From Alternaria dauci (Eukaryota > Ascomycota > Dothideomycetes > Pleosporales > Pleosporaceae): DNA of 64,000 nt. Of the stretch, positions 10,015 to 21,182 are shown piece after piece. The notes under the pieces are model-generated. The model saw only the letters and a program-made list of their open reading frames with translations. It was not told where the DNA came from and made no database searches. Within the stretch, counting starts at the first letter, position 1, and every line of letters starts with the position of its first letter. The position numbers and the translations under genes are program-made. Location of the stretch: contig NC_091277.1 in assembly GCF_042100115.1 (NCBI RefSeq), positions 558,001 through 622,000 of the forward strand. Reading direction: 5' to 3'.

Positions 10015-11574
10015 ATGTCTCCACAGGGCGAGCGCTCACCGTTACTACAACAGCGATGGAGTGAGGAAGGCGAGCCGCGGACAGTGAGCCATTCTGCACG
10101 CGCTTTCTATCGATAGCATTTACTCACTACTCACAGCATCTTCGTATCGAAGACCTCTCCAGCGACGAAAACCCACGAACATGGGCGCGATGGCGGAAGA
10201 TGGCCAACGTGGCTGTCATAGCCCTCATGTCCAGTACATGCCCTCGTTCATCTCTATATACTTCTGCTAACGGTTGCGGTAGTTCTCAGCCCCCTTGTGT
10301 CCTCCATGTTCACGCCAGGCATTGCGCAAATCGCCGACGACCTCAAGTGTAGCACAACGGCCGTCATTGGAACAACAACTGGTTTCGTAGTCATGCTTGG
10401 AATCGGCCCATTGATTCTCGCGCCCCTGTCCGAGACGTTTGGACGCAGAAGAATCTACCTCGTGTGCTTCTCTGCCTTCACTTTACTACAAATACCCGCT
10501 GCACTCGCGCCCAACATCGCCTTCCTCATCACGGTACGAAGCATTGCAGGTTTCTTTGGGAGCGTTGGCATAGCGAATGGTGGAGGAACCATAAGTGACA
10601 TGTTCATACCAAGTGAACGAGCGGGAGTCTTTGGCTGGTATCTACTAGGCCCGTTACTTGGACCTACCCTAGGACCATTGTTTGGTGGCATAATCGTACA
10701 GCGCTTGGGCTGGCGATGGGTCTTTTGGATCATGACCATTGTATGCTTTGTCAATACCTTGGCTGGCTACTTTTTCCTTCGAGAGACTTATGCGCCGTTG
10801 ATCCTGAGTTCCAAGAAGGCTGAATTCGAGTCTCAGAGCTCCGACTTCGACGGCACGAAATACTCGTACGAAGGCGAAGATACACGACCGTTGAAATACA
10901 AGCTTGCCCAAGCACTCAAACGCCCCCCGAAGATCTTTGCTCAGCCCATCGTAGCTGTCATGGCTGTATACCAAGCGCTCATCTTCGGCACAACCTACAG
11001 CATCTACACAAACATGCAGCCGATTTACGAAGACGGTTACGGCTTCTCCACCGAGAAGGTTGGACTGCTATATCTGGGTCCCGGGTCTGGTTTTCTCTTC
11101 ACGGTCTGGTTCCTGGTCCCACGAATCGATACCGTGTACAAGAACCTCACAGCAAAGAATCACGAAAAGGCACGACCCGAGTTTCGCCTTCCACTTGCAA
11201 ACATCGGCTCCGTTTTTATCCCCGTGTCGCTCTTTTGGTTCGCTTGGACTGTAGAGAAGCACGCGCACTGGTTCGCATCCATATCAGCAACCTTTTTCTA
11301 CGGCATCGGACAGGTCATGATCTTGAACAGCACGCAAAACTACTTCATTGACAGCTTCGAGAAGTATGCGGCCAGTGCAATCGCTGCTGGCACCGTTTTC
11401 CGCAGCGTTGTCGGTGGTGTCATCCCAATCTTTGCGCCCATGCTGTTTGAGAAGCTAGGATATGGCTGGGGCATCAGCACATTTGCGTTTGTCAGTTTGA
11501 TTCTTGCACCTGCTCCGATCTTGTTCTTCATCTTTGGCGAGAGGCTTCGGGAACGGTACCCGGTCAATTTGTAA
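10015..11574 (+). CDS. MFS transporter, drug:H+ antiporter-1 (DHA1) type
   Basis: Three exons (10015-10083, 10137-10233, 10283-11574; introns 53 and 49 bp) encode 485 residues. The second intron has a perfect TGCTAAC branch site. The cytosolic N-terminus contains DENPRTWARWRKMANV, the usual lead into TM1 of fungal DHA1 carriers (compare the D-P-E-N-P-x-N-W motif). PLSETFGRRRIYLVC is motif A between TM2 and TM3, and GPLLGPTLGPLFGG matches the motif C region. Twelve hydrophobic segments can be counted, with a central cytosolic loop about residues 210-260. Members of the Tpo1/Flr1-like branch export drugs, polyamines or metabolites at the plasma membrane. The substrate is unknown; no biosynthetic cluster adjoins it. 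Confidence 0.88.
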
Positions 11575-12093
11575 AGCCTTCTTGCATAGGTATCATGTTC
11601 GTGTTCATAGTGTAACTGCCATATCTGGTTAAATGATCTTTTATCGGTTAGTCTTGAATGACCTTCCTCTTGCAGCCTTTCCCTGGTTTCACAACCCATC
11701 AGCGCATATACTGCTCAAGTCATCGAGGTTCTGCCTAACAACAACGGTGTAGTAAAGCGAAATACGAGGATACATCGAAGCTATGTCGCTGCAAAAACAG
11801 CCGATTGGTAATGTCTGGTAGCTAAAGTACCTCCACAGCACTGACAGCCACTCATTGATCAGTCTAACTTGCGGAGGAGAGCACAGTGCTTCAGGAAGCC
11901 GTGCACCGTAAACATCCTTGGTCTCCTAACCCTGCATCGAAGAGACGTAATTCGTTTGTGTGGTATGTCCTGTGTTTCCATACCACAGATTTTACGAGAT
12001 AGATATTACCATGGAGGTAGCACGCTTCTTGTCATTAGTCTCACGACTAGGACAAAGTCTTGCACATCTCGTGCATTACCGACTCAGAGAGTC
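11575..12093. other. Intergenic region upstream of the small secreted protein gene
   Basis: About 0.5 kb with no supported gene. It holds the MFS 3' UTR and the promoter of the small secreted protein. Confidence 0.5.
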
Positions 12094-12100
12094 TATATAA
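12094..12100 (+). promoter_or_regulatory. TATA box of the small secreted protein gene
   Basis: TATATAA lies 71 bp upstream of the ATG at 12171, an ordinary distance for a strongly regulated fungal gene with a short leader. This is a motif match only. Confidence 0.5.
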
Positions 12101-12170
12101 AGCCCCACATAGACCAGTTCCAGTGATTATCACTGTTGTTCCCACACAATCAGTCTGAAGTCTCCTAAAC

Positions 12171-12491
12171 ATGCATCTTGTCCAACCTATCATTGCTTTG
12201 CTCACCGTCACGGCTACATCTCTCGCGGCCCCTACCGATACTCATGTCGACGCCCCCGCCAACACTCCTCTCGAAACTGCCGCTGATCTCTTTGCTCAGG
12301 CTTGTCCTGGCAGCCAACTTTACCACTGGCAGGGTGGCGGGTGTGAAACCAACTGGGGAAACGACTGCTATAACCGTTGTAAGAATGCTGCCGCATCCAA
12401 ACGTTGCTGCATGACAACAGTCAGTTGGTATCGGGATGGTGGAGGATGTTGGAGCCCTTGGGAGACTTGCGAATGCACGTGTAAACGTTAG
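12171..12491 (+). CDS. Small secreted cysteine-rich protein, defensin-like (CS-alpha-beta) pattern
   Basis: A single exon of 106 residues. The first 20 residues (MHLVQPIIALLTVTATSLAA) are a clear signal peptide. A short acidic/Thr region (about 20-43) precedes a compact domain with ten cysteines: one in ACPGS, GGGC, DCYNRC, RCC, GGGC and TCECTC. The C-x3-C (CYNRC) followed by a GGGC and C-x-C (CEC) matches the arrangement of cysteine-stabilised alpha/beta peptides, whose fold includes fungal, plant and insect defensins. The pairing is inferred, not shown. A clear TATA box lies upstream. Possible roles are antimicrobial peptide or host-interaction effector; neither can be chosen from sequence. 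Confidence 0.8.
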   Translation: MHLVQPIIALLTVTATSLAAPTDTHVDAPANTPLETAADLFAQACPGSQLYHWQGGGCETNWGNDCYNRCKNAAASKRCCMTTVSWYRDGGGCWSPWETCECTCKR

Positions 12492-12850
12492 GTAGGCAAG
12501 TGTAAATATACCCTACCAAAATGGTGCGAACTCAGGGCTACCATAGTCGGTGTTTGGGACGATTTGCTGACTGTTCAATAGCTAATCCGACTATTTCGAA
12601 GTTTATGCACTGCCGAGAAATTCTATGGTGTTTGGATATTGGTTGTGTTGTTTAGCAGACTGTATATGAGTTGCCCAAGTCGTCGTCGTATACATCTCGG
12701 ACGGCTTAAATACGGAGCTAAGTTTTTTGAGCGGGTTATTTGATAAAGGAAGCTTGGGTTTCGGCGGTGGCCATGACGTTATGGTTATAAACAAGGATTA
12801 TCAAATTAGTGATCATATTGACTGCTTTACAGCATAAAAATGCCTCTCTA
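12492..12850. other. Intergenic, convergent 3' ends
   Basis: AT-rich spacer between the small secreted protein gene and copy B of the 2EXR-like genes. Nothing further is supported. Confidence 0.5.
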
Positions 12851-13669
12851 TTACATATCGCCTCTACAGATGACTCGTATAGGCGCAATCTCCTCTCTCA
12901 ACCGAGTCACAAACTGATCTCGAGCTTCCGCGGTTTCCTGATCTGTACCTAGACTTTCACCGCTAACTGAAGTCCACCATATGCCAACAATTACTTTTGT
13001 TGGTAGCCACTTCGCATCTTTCAAAGCCATCATAATACTGGGCTCGTAATCCCACTGATACGCTCGGGCAGTGCGCCCCTCTCTGTCCATATTGTACGCC
13101 TGCGCCCGGCGATGTCTATCTGCAAACCGCGGACAATTACCAGGACGGCCCACGGCCTCCAGGCCATCAAGCCCCAGGTCAAGTTCTTCCAGCGCAGAGA
13201 AGCGTCCTAGAAAACGGAGAGACCGCTGCAAGTCGTCGAGTAGCTGCAGAGACCTCGCTTGTGAGCTGGCGAAGAGTGCGACCATATTCGCTGGATGCAT
13301 AAGTACGCGCTCGATGCTGAAGTTGGGTATAGTGATGCGTTTGACAAGCTTTCTGTTTTTGGGCCCAATCTTATAGAAGAATTCTCGTACAACGAAGCAT
13401 ATGGATTCTGAGTCGTTGTGTAGAAAGAAGTTGAAGCGGCTGAAGCAGTATGTGAGAACCTCGGCATGAAAGATACGGCTGACGAACACTAAGCCTCGAA
13501 CACTTTCGAGGCCATGTAATTTGTAACCGCAACTGTGTCGTTGTTTGATAGTCATCTTGATGATTTGACTCTGGAAGTCTTCTGCAAGAAGATAGTGATA
13601 TATATGCTGGCGGATTTCGAGCGGTAGTCTGAGAAAGCCAGGAGCGGTAGTCGTGACGGTCGCCATCAT
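12851..13669 (-). CDS. F-box/2EXR-like protein (copy B)
   Basis: A single exon of 272 residues starting MMATV. Residues about 12-28 carry FLRLPLEIRQHIYHYLL, the same LPxEIRxxIY motif as the genes at 8592-9269 and 56198-56917. It continues with SVRGLVFVSRIFHAEVLTYCF, typical of this family (LxxVSRxxxxE). The C-terminal part contains VIVGIWWTS and VTRLREEIAPIRVI. No catalytic motif is seen. Function is unknown; the ubiquitin-ligase adaptor role is a guess from the F-box-like motif. Confidence 0.72.
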   Translation of the reverse strand: MMATVTTTAPGFLRLPLEIRQHIYHYLLAEDFQSQIIKMTIKQRHSCGYKLHGLESVRGLVFVSRIFHAEVLTYCFSRFNFFLHNDSESICFVVREFFYKIGPKNRKLVKRITIPNFSIERVLMHPANMVALFASSQARSLQLLDDLQRSLRFLGRFSALEELDLGLDGLEAVGRPGNCPRFADRHRRAQAYNMDREGRTARAYQWDYEPSIMMALKDAKWLPTKVIVGIWWTSVSGESLGTDQETAEARDQFVTRLREEIAPIRVICRGDM

Positions 13670-14304
13670 GGGTGATGTCCTGGATGCTCAAGCATCCGAA
13701 TCAAATGTGGACAGTCGTTCGTATCTGAAAGCGATCTCGAGAACAATCTGCTGGGAGGATCGAGGAGGAAGACAAGAGTCCGATAGTGCGGTGCAGGAAG
13801 TCGGATCTCCGGCTGCAGAAACCTTGGAAGGGTCCGAGGTCAGTGCTGTGCGGCGTAGTCACCCCGCAAAGAGCTCATCAACTCTTCTGTACTATGTTAT
13901 CTCTCCGATCTCCCTACCTGCTACGTTAGTTACTGCGTCCCCAGTATCGCTAGAGGTACTCGCAGGGATTTGCGCCATCTGTTTCGCAGTTTCTCGGTCT
14001 GCCACAGCATCCATGCTACGTTTAAATTGCGTTCCACCCAAAAGATTACCTGCGTCCACTGGTCCACAACATGGCGTGGTATGACAGCTCACAATATTGC
14101 GCTCGCGCCAAAGCTTGTTTCGATGTGATATTGCGATTGTTGTAAGTAGATTAAACACTAAAAACTACCTCCAAGCCACCTTCCCTATCGACTTGCAGTA
14201 AACATAGTATGGACAGAACCTTGGAACCAAGATAGATGCAAGACATAATCGCGTAACGTAGCCTATACATGATTGACAAAAGAGCTACGAACTACATAAT
14301 GACT
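13670..14304. other. Intergenic region
   Basis: About 0.6 kb between copy B of the 2EXR-like genes and the 3' end of the GH17 gene. A minus-strand open frame (13892-14158) has no ATG at its 5' end and no recognisable domain, so no gene is called. Confidence 0.45.
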
Positions 14305-16407
14305 CTACAAAGAGACGTCAATGGACAGGGAGAGACCTGAGGCGTCGATGATGGCATCAACGCAGCCAAAGTTCTGCTCGACGTTAAGGGCGCCAGGGTC
14401 CTTCCAGCCATCATTCTGGAAAGAGAACAAGCAAGCCTCAGATCCAACCTTCTCCATGATCTTCTTCATGGCAGTCTTCTGCTGCTCAACACCAGCAACA
14501 GCCAATCCGTTGGAAGTACCAGCACTGGGCCAACCAATCTCGGTGATGTACTTGCCCTTGGCAGCAGCCTCGGGGCAAACCTTGGCAGCCTGCTCGAGTT
14601 GCTGAGCAGCGAAGTCACCGGCCTCCTCAGCGGAGACGGACTGGGTGAAGTAGGGGTGGACCTGAACAGTGAAGACATCGATGTGGTCGCAGAGAGCAGC
14701 ACCATGCTCCTCCCAGGCACCGACAGTCTCAGTAGTAGTGACGGCAACGCCTTCATAACCGCAGCGAACAAGTTCCTCACGGACGTAGTCGATGTAAGAA
14801 CCAAGCTCGTTGACGTCGCAGTTACCGTTGAAGACGCACTCGTTTCCGACAATGAGCATGGCGATGGAGTCCTTAGGAGCGTTGTCGGTGATGTCCTTGA
14901 GCTGGTCGTTGGCATAGGTGGAGAAAGGACCCCTGCCGTCCTTGCCGCCGGCCTCGAGGAAGATACCGTAGATGACCTTCAATCCATACTTCGAGCACTC
15001 AGGAATGACGTGCTCGAAGACACCGCAGTCAGTGCTGTAAGAGCGGATGGTGGTGAATCCGAGCTCAGAGATCTTCTTGATGTCGGCGGCGATCTCGTCG
15101 GCGGTCTTGCAGTCACCAGAGTTGGCGTAAGGGGTGTAAGTAATGGCCCACTTGTCGCCGTTGGTCTTGATGTGGTCACCCTGGTTGTAGCTGCCAGTGG
15201 GCTTGGGCTTCTCTACCTCCTTGGTGGAGCTAGGGGTTGGCTTGGGCTTCTCGGCCTCCTTGGAAGAGGCAGGCTTGGAAACCTCGGGAACAGCTGGCTT
15301 GGATGATTCAGGAACCGAAGGGTAAGCGGGCTTGGAGACTTCGGGGACGGAAGGGTAAGCAGGCTTCGACGCCTCTGGGACTTCGGGGACCGCAGGCTTG
15401 GAAACCTCTGGGACCTCGGGAACGACAGGCTTGGAAACCTCGGGGACCGCGGGCTTGGAGACCTCAGGAACGGCTGGCTTAGATACCTCGGGAACAGAGG
15501 GGTATGCAGGCTGAGTAACCTCAGGTACGGTAGGGTAAGCAGGCTTGGACTCCTCGGGGACGGGCGCGGGGCCAGTGGGCTTGCCCTCCTCCTCAGTGCA
15601 GGTGGTGGACTCAGGAACAGCAGGCTTAGATGCCTCTGGGACCTCGGGAACGGCAGGCTTGGATACCTCCGGAACTGCGGGCTTGGATACCTCAGGGACG
15701 GAGGGATATGCGGGCTGGGTAACCTCAGGGACGGTGGGGTACGCAGGCTTGGACTCCTCTGGGACTGGGGCTGGACCACTCGGCTTAGGAGCCTCTGTGG
15801 AAGAAGTCTTTCCCTCCTCCTCGGTGCAGGTGGTGGATGACTCTGGGACAGCGGGAACCGCTGGCTTGGTGGACTCGGGCACCGCGGGGTAGCCAGGTGC
15901 GGAAGAGATTGGCACCTCGGGGTGTGCGGGAATGGAGGATTCGGGCACAGCTGGGTAAGCGGGCTTGGATGATTCAGGGACCGCAGGGTAACCAGGTGCT
16001 GAAGTTCCGGGGACTACGGGAGCTGGGCTGGAAGGCTTGGGTGCCTCTCCGGTCGAGGCCGGGACATTAGGGGTAGGGACGATGACCGAAGTCTTTCCCT
16101 CCTCAGTGCAGGAGGTGGAGGTCTCCGGGGCAGTAGGTGGGACAGCCATGGTGCTGTTGGGAGCCATGGAGGGCACTGAGTTCTGTTAGTCAATGTATTC
16201 GAACGACTGCTACTCTTCATCCTTCACTGCATCCTTCAGGTGTTGGTTTCACGTACGTGCGGTCACAGTAACGGTATGGGTGATGATCTCGCAAGACTCC
16301 TCGGCGGCGTGTCCACCATGGCGGCGCATGTGGAATCCAGCATGAGCCTTGTGCTGCGCGGCTACAACTGACCCAACAAGGGCAGCTGCAACGAAAGAGT
16401 AACGCAT
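14305..16407 (-). CDS. Secreted GH17 beta-1,3-glucanase (glucan endo-1,3-beta-glucosidase type) with a long Pro/Val/Ser/Lys repeat region
   Basis: Two exons (16407-16257 and 16175-14305; 81-bp intron) encode 673 residues. Exon 1 supplies a signal peptide (MRYSFVAAALVGSVVAA) and a His/Arg-rich segment ending in SCEIITHTVTVTA. Exon 2 starts with a repeat region of about 300 residues built from SKPAVPEV, SKPAYPSVPE and TCTEEEGK units. The C-terminal 320 residues are the catalytic GH17 domain: WAITYTPY at its start, IRSYSTDC, LIVGNECVFNG with the general acid Glu, and ITEIGWPSAG with the nucleophile Glu. Scw4/BtgC/Bgl2-like enzymes of this kind remodel beta-1,3-glucan in the cell wall. The repeats are probably extended and O-mannosylated and could tether the enzyme in the wall. 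The signal-peptide exon was found by splicing, since exon 2 alone has none. Confidence 0.9.
15240..16060 (-). repeat. In-frame tandem repeats coding for PAVPEVSK-type units
   Basis: Degenerate 24-30 bp units encode SKPAVPEV or SKPAYPSVPE many times. A longer block running from TCTEEEGK through PAPVPEESKPAYP to the PEVSKPAVPEV run occurs twice (roughly 15750-15840 onward and 15585 onward in gene order), so a segment duplication sits on top of the short repeats. The repeats stay in frame. Confidence 0.85.
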
Positions 16408-17922
16408 CCTGAACTTGTTTACGTGGTATAGGGGTGGCTAGGGGCAGAGGGGTCGTCTGCTGAACGAGTGAAGCAGGTAGTATTAAGTAAATAGATAATG
16501 AGTGACGAGGCACAAAGGCCAAAGGTTCTTGTCAACGAGGCTGGTGATGCGTAACTCGAAAGCCTTGCGTAGTAAGAAAAAGGAACAACCTTGGGGAACA
16601 CGGCGGTTTTCATGCGTGTGCCATGGCCTGTGAGCAGCAGTTAGTGGAGAATTTCCTCCAAGGCGTTAGGTTAGGGGTCCTGGAAATTGGCGTGATCATT
16701 GTTGTACAAGAACGGCATGGACGCCATCCTACGGCTCTATTGAGATCGTGATGTGCTCCGAGCGGAAATGAGTCTGGGGTATAATTGTCGTGTTAGGTCA
16801 AAGGTGGGTCTTGTCTTTATTCGGATGGGGTTAGTCGTCTCTTCACCCTGAACAGCCATCCCGTCCAAACGAGTGCGTCACAGCAAACAAACACCACGCC
16901 AATTCCTCGCATCAGCAATGCTACAAGGCCAGTAAACTCTGTCGCAGCAATGCCACTCGGTGTGTATTCCTTAGCTGCCGTGTGATCGACGTCCCTTCAG
17001 GTAAGGCGCACCTCGTGTTGCTAATTGAGGTCCACCCAAGCTCCCATCTTCATCAAAACCACGGCAACGCGCATATCAGCAATCACAAGCAACAATCGCG
17101 AACGGCTAATCTTTGTGCAGCTCACAGCGGAGCCATGGCCGCAGCATGCGCCACCATGCAGGTACAGAACGACTTGTGCAGGGTTATACCTGCAGGGTGT
17201 TCTTTAATTGGCCGAGAGACCCATCAAAGAGTTGGGGTGGGCGGTGGACGTTGGTGTGTGTGCCCCCTTTCTTGCCACGATTCAAGGGAACGGTCGGCGC
17301 ATTAAACCCGCTTCCACCGCTATCGAGGAAAGTTACTAAACTCTCCGCTCGACGATGCCGGGCAATCGGAAGACATGTATCCGCGAACTACTCGACTTAG
17401 GTGTAAGAAATTCGGTGATTTCATGCGCCTGAATACGATGAGTATCTCAGCGTTGCGTGCGCCGATCGATGCAATTACGGTGGCGCGTATTCTGTTGTCG
17501 ATTCTCGTCACCAAGCGCTGCTGAGAGCCTAGGATGGTCTGGTCGGCATTGGCGACACAGATGGCTGCCGAAGGAGCGAACTGCAAGTCCGGCGATCACT
17601 CTGTGCCCGCGCTGACCGAGCGGTTTTGTCCCCTAGCAAGAAGGACGGATTCGCCTATCAGCGGTTGATAAAGCTAGTATGTGTAGCGAGCAATACGTTG
17701 TATCTCCCGCGTCGTTGGGTTTCCCCTGTCCTGAAAGCTACGCAGAAAGCTGTGATGGTTGCAGATTCCTTCATGCCTTTGAGGTCCACAACCCATGTTT
17801 TCTAGTGAGTCGAGTGTACATTGTTATGCTATGAATCACGTAAAAGGTATTACAGCCCCTAGTTCCAGCGGTCATTTCTCCTTGTTCGTTCTGGACCACT
17901 TCTACACCGCCAGCTATCCTTA
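16408..17922. other. 1.5-kb intergenic region without a supported gene
   Basis: This holds the GH17 promoter and the 3' flank of the FAD monooxygenase gene. Scattered open frames at 16982-17400 have no family signal. A short run GTTAGGTTAGGGG near 16668 resembles telomere repeat sequence but is too short to mean anything by itself. Confidence 0.5.
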
Positions 17923-19140
17923 CTAGCTACTATTCTGTTGTTGCCCGTTGTGATGCGCCTTCATCATATCCGCGAAATGCTTGCTTCCGTGTTCACTGAA
18001 ATGTGCTTCCTTTCCTTTCGCTGTTTTAATTGCCGCCTTCGTCGAGCGTGGGAACATTTCTTCTTCATAGTCCTTCAAACCGTCATCAAGACTTTTCTCT
18101 CCGCTGCACACCTTGACAATCTCTCGAGCTAGAACTTGTGCATCTTTCATACCCACATTGACTCCTTCGCCTGCAAATGGTGTAAAGACATGCGCAGCGT
18201 CCCCGATGAGGGTGACGCCTGAGCGAGGAGGCCATCGAAAACCGACCGGTAGTTCGTACAAAGCACGAGCGACTAGGCTCTCTGTGGAAGAAAAGATGAC
18301 ACGCTTGAGGTCGTCGTGTATGTGGGAGAAGTAGCGGTCAACATATGTCTTGAGCGCTTTCTCCCTGTCATCCCAGTCGATGCCGCAGGTTTCCAGGAAA
18401 TCCTCTGGTACACGCAATGAAGCGTAGGTCCGTAAACTACCATCGCCTTGCCGTTGAGACTGCACTGCGCAGTCCTTCCCAAAAGCCATCATCGATCCTT
18501 CGCCGGCATACTCTAATAGCCATGGATTGGCCTTGATGTCCTTGCATGTCAATGCCACAGATGATATACCCGAATACTCTGGCATCTTGTCGGTGAGAAG
18601 CTTCCGTACCTTGGACCATGCACCGTCTCCTCCAACCACAAGATCGAATCCAAGCTCTTTCGTACCGTCTGCAAAATGCAAATCGTACTTCCCCTCTACT
18701 TCAGCAGACGGCACAGCCTCTTTCAACTTTCTTCCGAAGCTCACGGACCCCTCCTTCAGATTCTCAAACATCAACGTCGCCAATGCCATTCGATCAATCT
18801 CAGGTCTTCCGTCAAACTTGTCCTCCTCTTTGACGTCCTGCTTGTCATCCCCATTCTCATCCCAGAGAACCTCTCCGTTCAAAGTCACAATCTTCATGAC
18901 ATCACATTCTGGACGCGCATGTTTGGCGAATTGCTCCCATAGCCCTGCTTCTTTGATAGCGTATTGGCCAGACTCTGGGTGGAGGTCTAGAGAGCCGCCT
19001 TGCGTGCGGAGTTCAGGCGAGGATTCGAAGATGCTGAAGGGGATGGAGTGCTTTTGGAGGATGTTGGCGAGGGTCAAAGAGGCAGGACCAGCGCCCACAA
19101 TGCCGATTTTGAGTTGGTCAGGTATAGCGACTGATGGCAT
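17923..19140 (-). CDS. FAD-dependent monooxygenase, TetX/PHBH-like (FAD-binding-3 family)
   Basis: A single exon of 405 residues. The N-terminal dinucleotide fold is KIGIVGAGPASLTLANIL (GxGxxS variant, residues about 11-28). Glu/Arg follow in SIFESSPELRTQGG, then the DG motif in VVGGDGAWSKVR, and the second FAD motif GVTLIGDAAHVFTPFAGEGVNVGMKDA near residue 310. This is the order of class A flavoprotein hydroxylases that use NAD(P)H and O2 on small aromatic or polyketide-like substrates; TetX inactivates tetracyclines. There is no signal or membrane segment, so it is likely cytosolic. No partner oxidoreductase or biosynthetic gene lies beside it, so detoxification or a stand-alone tailoring role are both possible. 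Confidence 0.88.
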   Translation of the reverse strand: MPSVAIPDQLKIGIVGAGPASLTLANILQKHSIPFSIFESSPELRTQGGSLDLHPESGQYAIKEAGLWEQFAKHARPECDVMKIVTLNGEVLWDENGDDKQDVKEEDKFDGRPEIDRMALATLMFENLKEGSVSFGRKLKEAVPSAEVEGKYDLHFADGTKELGFDLVVGGDGAWSKVRKLLTDKMPEYSGISSVALTCKDIKANPWLLEYAGEGSMMAFGKDCAVQSQRQGDGSLRTYASLRVPEDFLETCGIDWDDREKALKTYVDRYFSHIHDDLKRVIFSSTESLVARALYELPVGFRWPPRSGVTLIGDAAHVFTPFAGEGVNVGMKDAQVLAREIVKVCSGEKSLDDGLKDYEEEMFPRSTKAAIKTAKGKEAHFSEHGSKHFADMMKAHHNGQQQNSS

Positions 19141-20103
19141 GGCTGTTCAGGGGTTACGAATGTCTGGATGATATTTCGATAATTTCGTGCTGGTGTTCCC
19201 CGTTCTCTAGGTAGAAAATAATTGCAGGCTCAAGGAAGGTGAGTAGGAGTATTGCTGTGACTTCGTGATTCAAGATATGATAGATCGACCATGATGGCTT
19301 CAAGCCTCATAATAAATACTCCTATGCATATTCTGTTGCCTAAACCATTATCACGCTGTCCAGATGCCTTCTGTGTCTCGGGAATTTCTACAACGCGACG
19401 AATCTGACATCTCGGGTCCGAAATCACAGGAAAAGACCGAAATACCCGTAAAGGGCGCGTTGAAAGCCACACGCCAAAAATTGGACTTCACAACTGGGAT
19501 GCGTTTTTTCTTCGAATTTGCGCACGCTGCGCAATACGTGCTTCGTATAAGTCGGTGTTATGCGCCGGCGGCGTAAGGGTCGGCCGAGATCAGCGTGGTT
19601 CGACTTCGTTTGCGCAAAGCCTAGTGCTTTATGGTAGCGCGCCTTATCTGCATCAAGCTTCGAGCCAAGTGACGTTGAGTGAATGATTCGATCGGCCGTC
19701 ACAGGATGCACACCGTTAGGCATTAAAATTATGCTGTCATTCTTTTTCTTCACCTCAAACGATGTCCATGGCCTTTCGTCTCACCATTGACATGATCGTA
19801 TTGCTTTTTTCAATACATCGCGATTGACCACGACAACTACCGAAAGAACTTGCATCGGCTCCGCGATGAATCGAGGCGACAATCCTGTCCTGTATCGCAG
19901 AGGTAAACAGTGCGCAGAGTTGATTTTTACACATGTAGAAATCGCTCAGTTCATATTGGGTACGCGTGAGGAGAGAGGAGAGCCGTATGCTACGTCGTGT
20001 TGTTGGGACGTGCCGTTGGGACCACAATTCCTGACACCCAACATGCGATAAGACCCTTGCAGCTTGCGAATCCAGAACCCGGTACGTCATCGCAATGCGA
20101 TGA
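19141..20103. other. Intergenic region
   Basis: About 1 kb between the monooxygenase promoter and the 3' end of USB1. Short open frames on both strands look random. No gene or RNA is supported. Confidence 0.5.
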
Positions 20104-21182
20104 TCATCCCAACCCCAGCCCTGCTCCGCCTTTGCCAAAACCGGGTCTCTTGTTAGCCAGGGCAATGTTATGGACCGTATTTCCAATCCTTACTTTGACA
20201 GCATCAAAAGCAGCTTCGGGCGCCTGGATGAATTTACTTGTGTCAATACCCTGAACCAGATTTGTCCATTCGGTATCAGGCTCCGCCAAGTTCCAAGCTA
20301 TGCTGACGTGGAAATATTGCGAATAATCATGGCTGTAAAGCTCATTCTTGTCGACCTCGTTCTTGTCGACCTTCCTCCGCTTCGGGCCGTCATTGGAGTC
20401 GTGGCTCTCCATCGGACCGTCTCCTGCTTCGCCTGTGTACAGACCTGAATGACCACTATACTGGGTCGCATCGTTGCATGCCTGCAACAGGCGGTTAAGT
20501 TCATTCAGTCTCGACTGCTTGATGCCAAGGACTAGAAACCATCGATTGCGCTCAAAGTTGGGTACCCACTTCAGACTCTGAAACTCAAAGTTGAAGGCGC
20601 GCACTGCACATCGCCGCACAGCAACGTTCATTGTTTTGAGAAATGGTTCCCTGTCATCGGTGTTGATCTGCAGGGTTCGCGACAACGAGACATGAAGAGG
20701 TAGCGATGCACCCAGTTCCGATTGGAGAGATGGTATGATCTCTGGTACGGGCAGTTTCTTGGTGCGCTTTTCATTCTGGAGAGCAATTGATTCTCTCACA
20801 TGCTGCAGCAGGCTGTGTAGAGCATCGGATTCAGGCTGTGTAGGTATCCCTCGAACGCGTTAGTCTATATAGTCCACGTTGATGGTGAATTGGTCCGGGT
20901 ATCCTTACACTCTAAGTAGACATGACTAGGCCACTTGCCCTCAACATGAGGTACAGCCCGCTTGCGTCCGCCGTGTAGGCTTGGGTTGTCGCTAGTGCTG
21001 ACACGCGCATTTGTCGCGTAGAGGTCGTGAAAGGCTGGCGGAAGGGGTGGCAGCGCGTTGCTGGAATCGCTGTGCTTGCGCTTCGATGTAGCTGTGGCGG
21101 CAGGTTGTGCCGTCTGGGCAGCTACATCCAGGCTCTTATCATCATTGTCCGAGGCGGAATCTGGGTAATCCACCAGGGACAT
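20104..21182 (-). CDS. USB1: U6 snRNA phosphodiesterase Usb1 (Mpn1)
   Basis: Two exons (21182-20909 and 20849-20104; 59-bp intron with GACTAAC branch) encode 339 residues. The splice was set by restoring the family segment SHVYLEW followed by a conserved Pro, which needs the acceptor at 20850. The protein has the two HxS motifs of 2H phosphodiesterases, HVSLS (His about 144) and HVSIAW (His about 272), plus NRWFLVLG and a C-terminal Gly-rich tail. Usb1 trims the 3' end of U6 snRNA and leaves a terminal phosphate that stabilises the spliceosomal RNA. A lineage-specific insert between the two halves contains a tandem VDKNEVDKNE duplication. It is divergent from PAL1. Confidence 0.92.

Noticed and set aside
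13892..14158. Minus-strand open frame with CCGPVDAGNLLGGTQFKRS
   Set aside because: Starts without ATG, has no recognised domain, and a GTAATC donor-like site inside makes the frame uncertain. A real short exon cannot be excluded.
16660..16685. Telomere-like GTTAGGTTAGGGG
   Set aside because: Only about two units; common by chance, and the region otherwise looks like ordinary promoter DNA.
10015..19140. Possible secondary-metabolite cluster (MFS transporter plus FAD monooxygenase)
   Set aside because: No PKS, NRPS, terpene synthase or other core enzyme lies between or beside them, and they are 6 kb apart with unrelated genes between.
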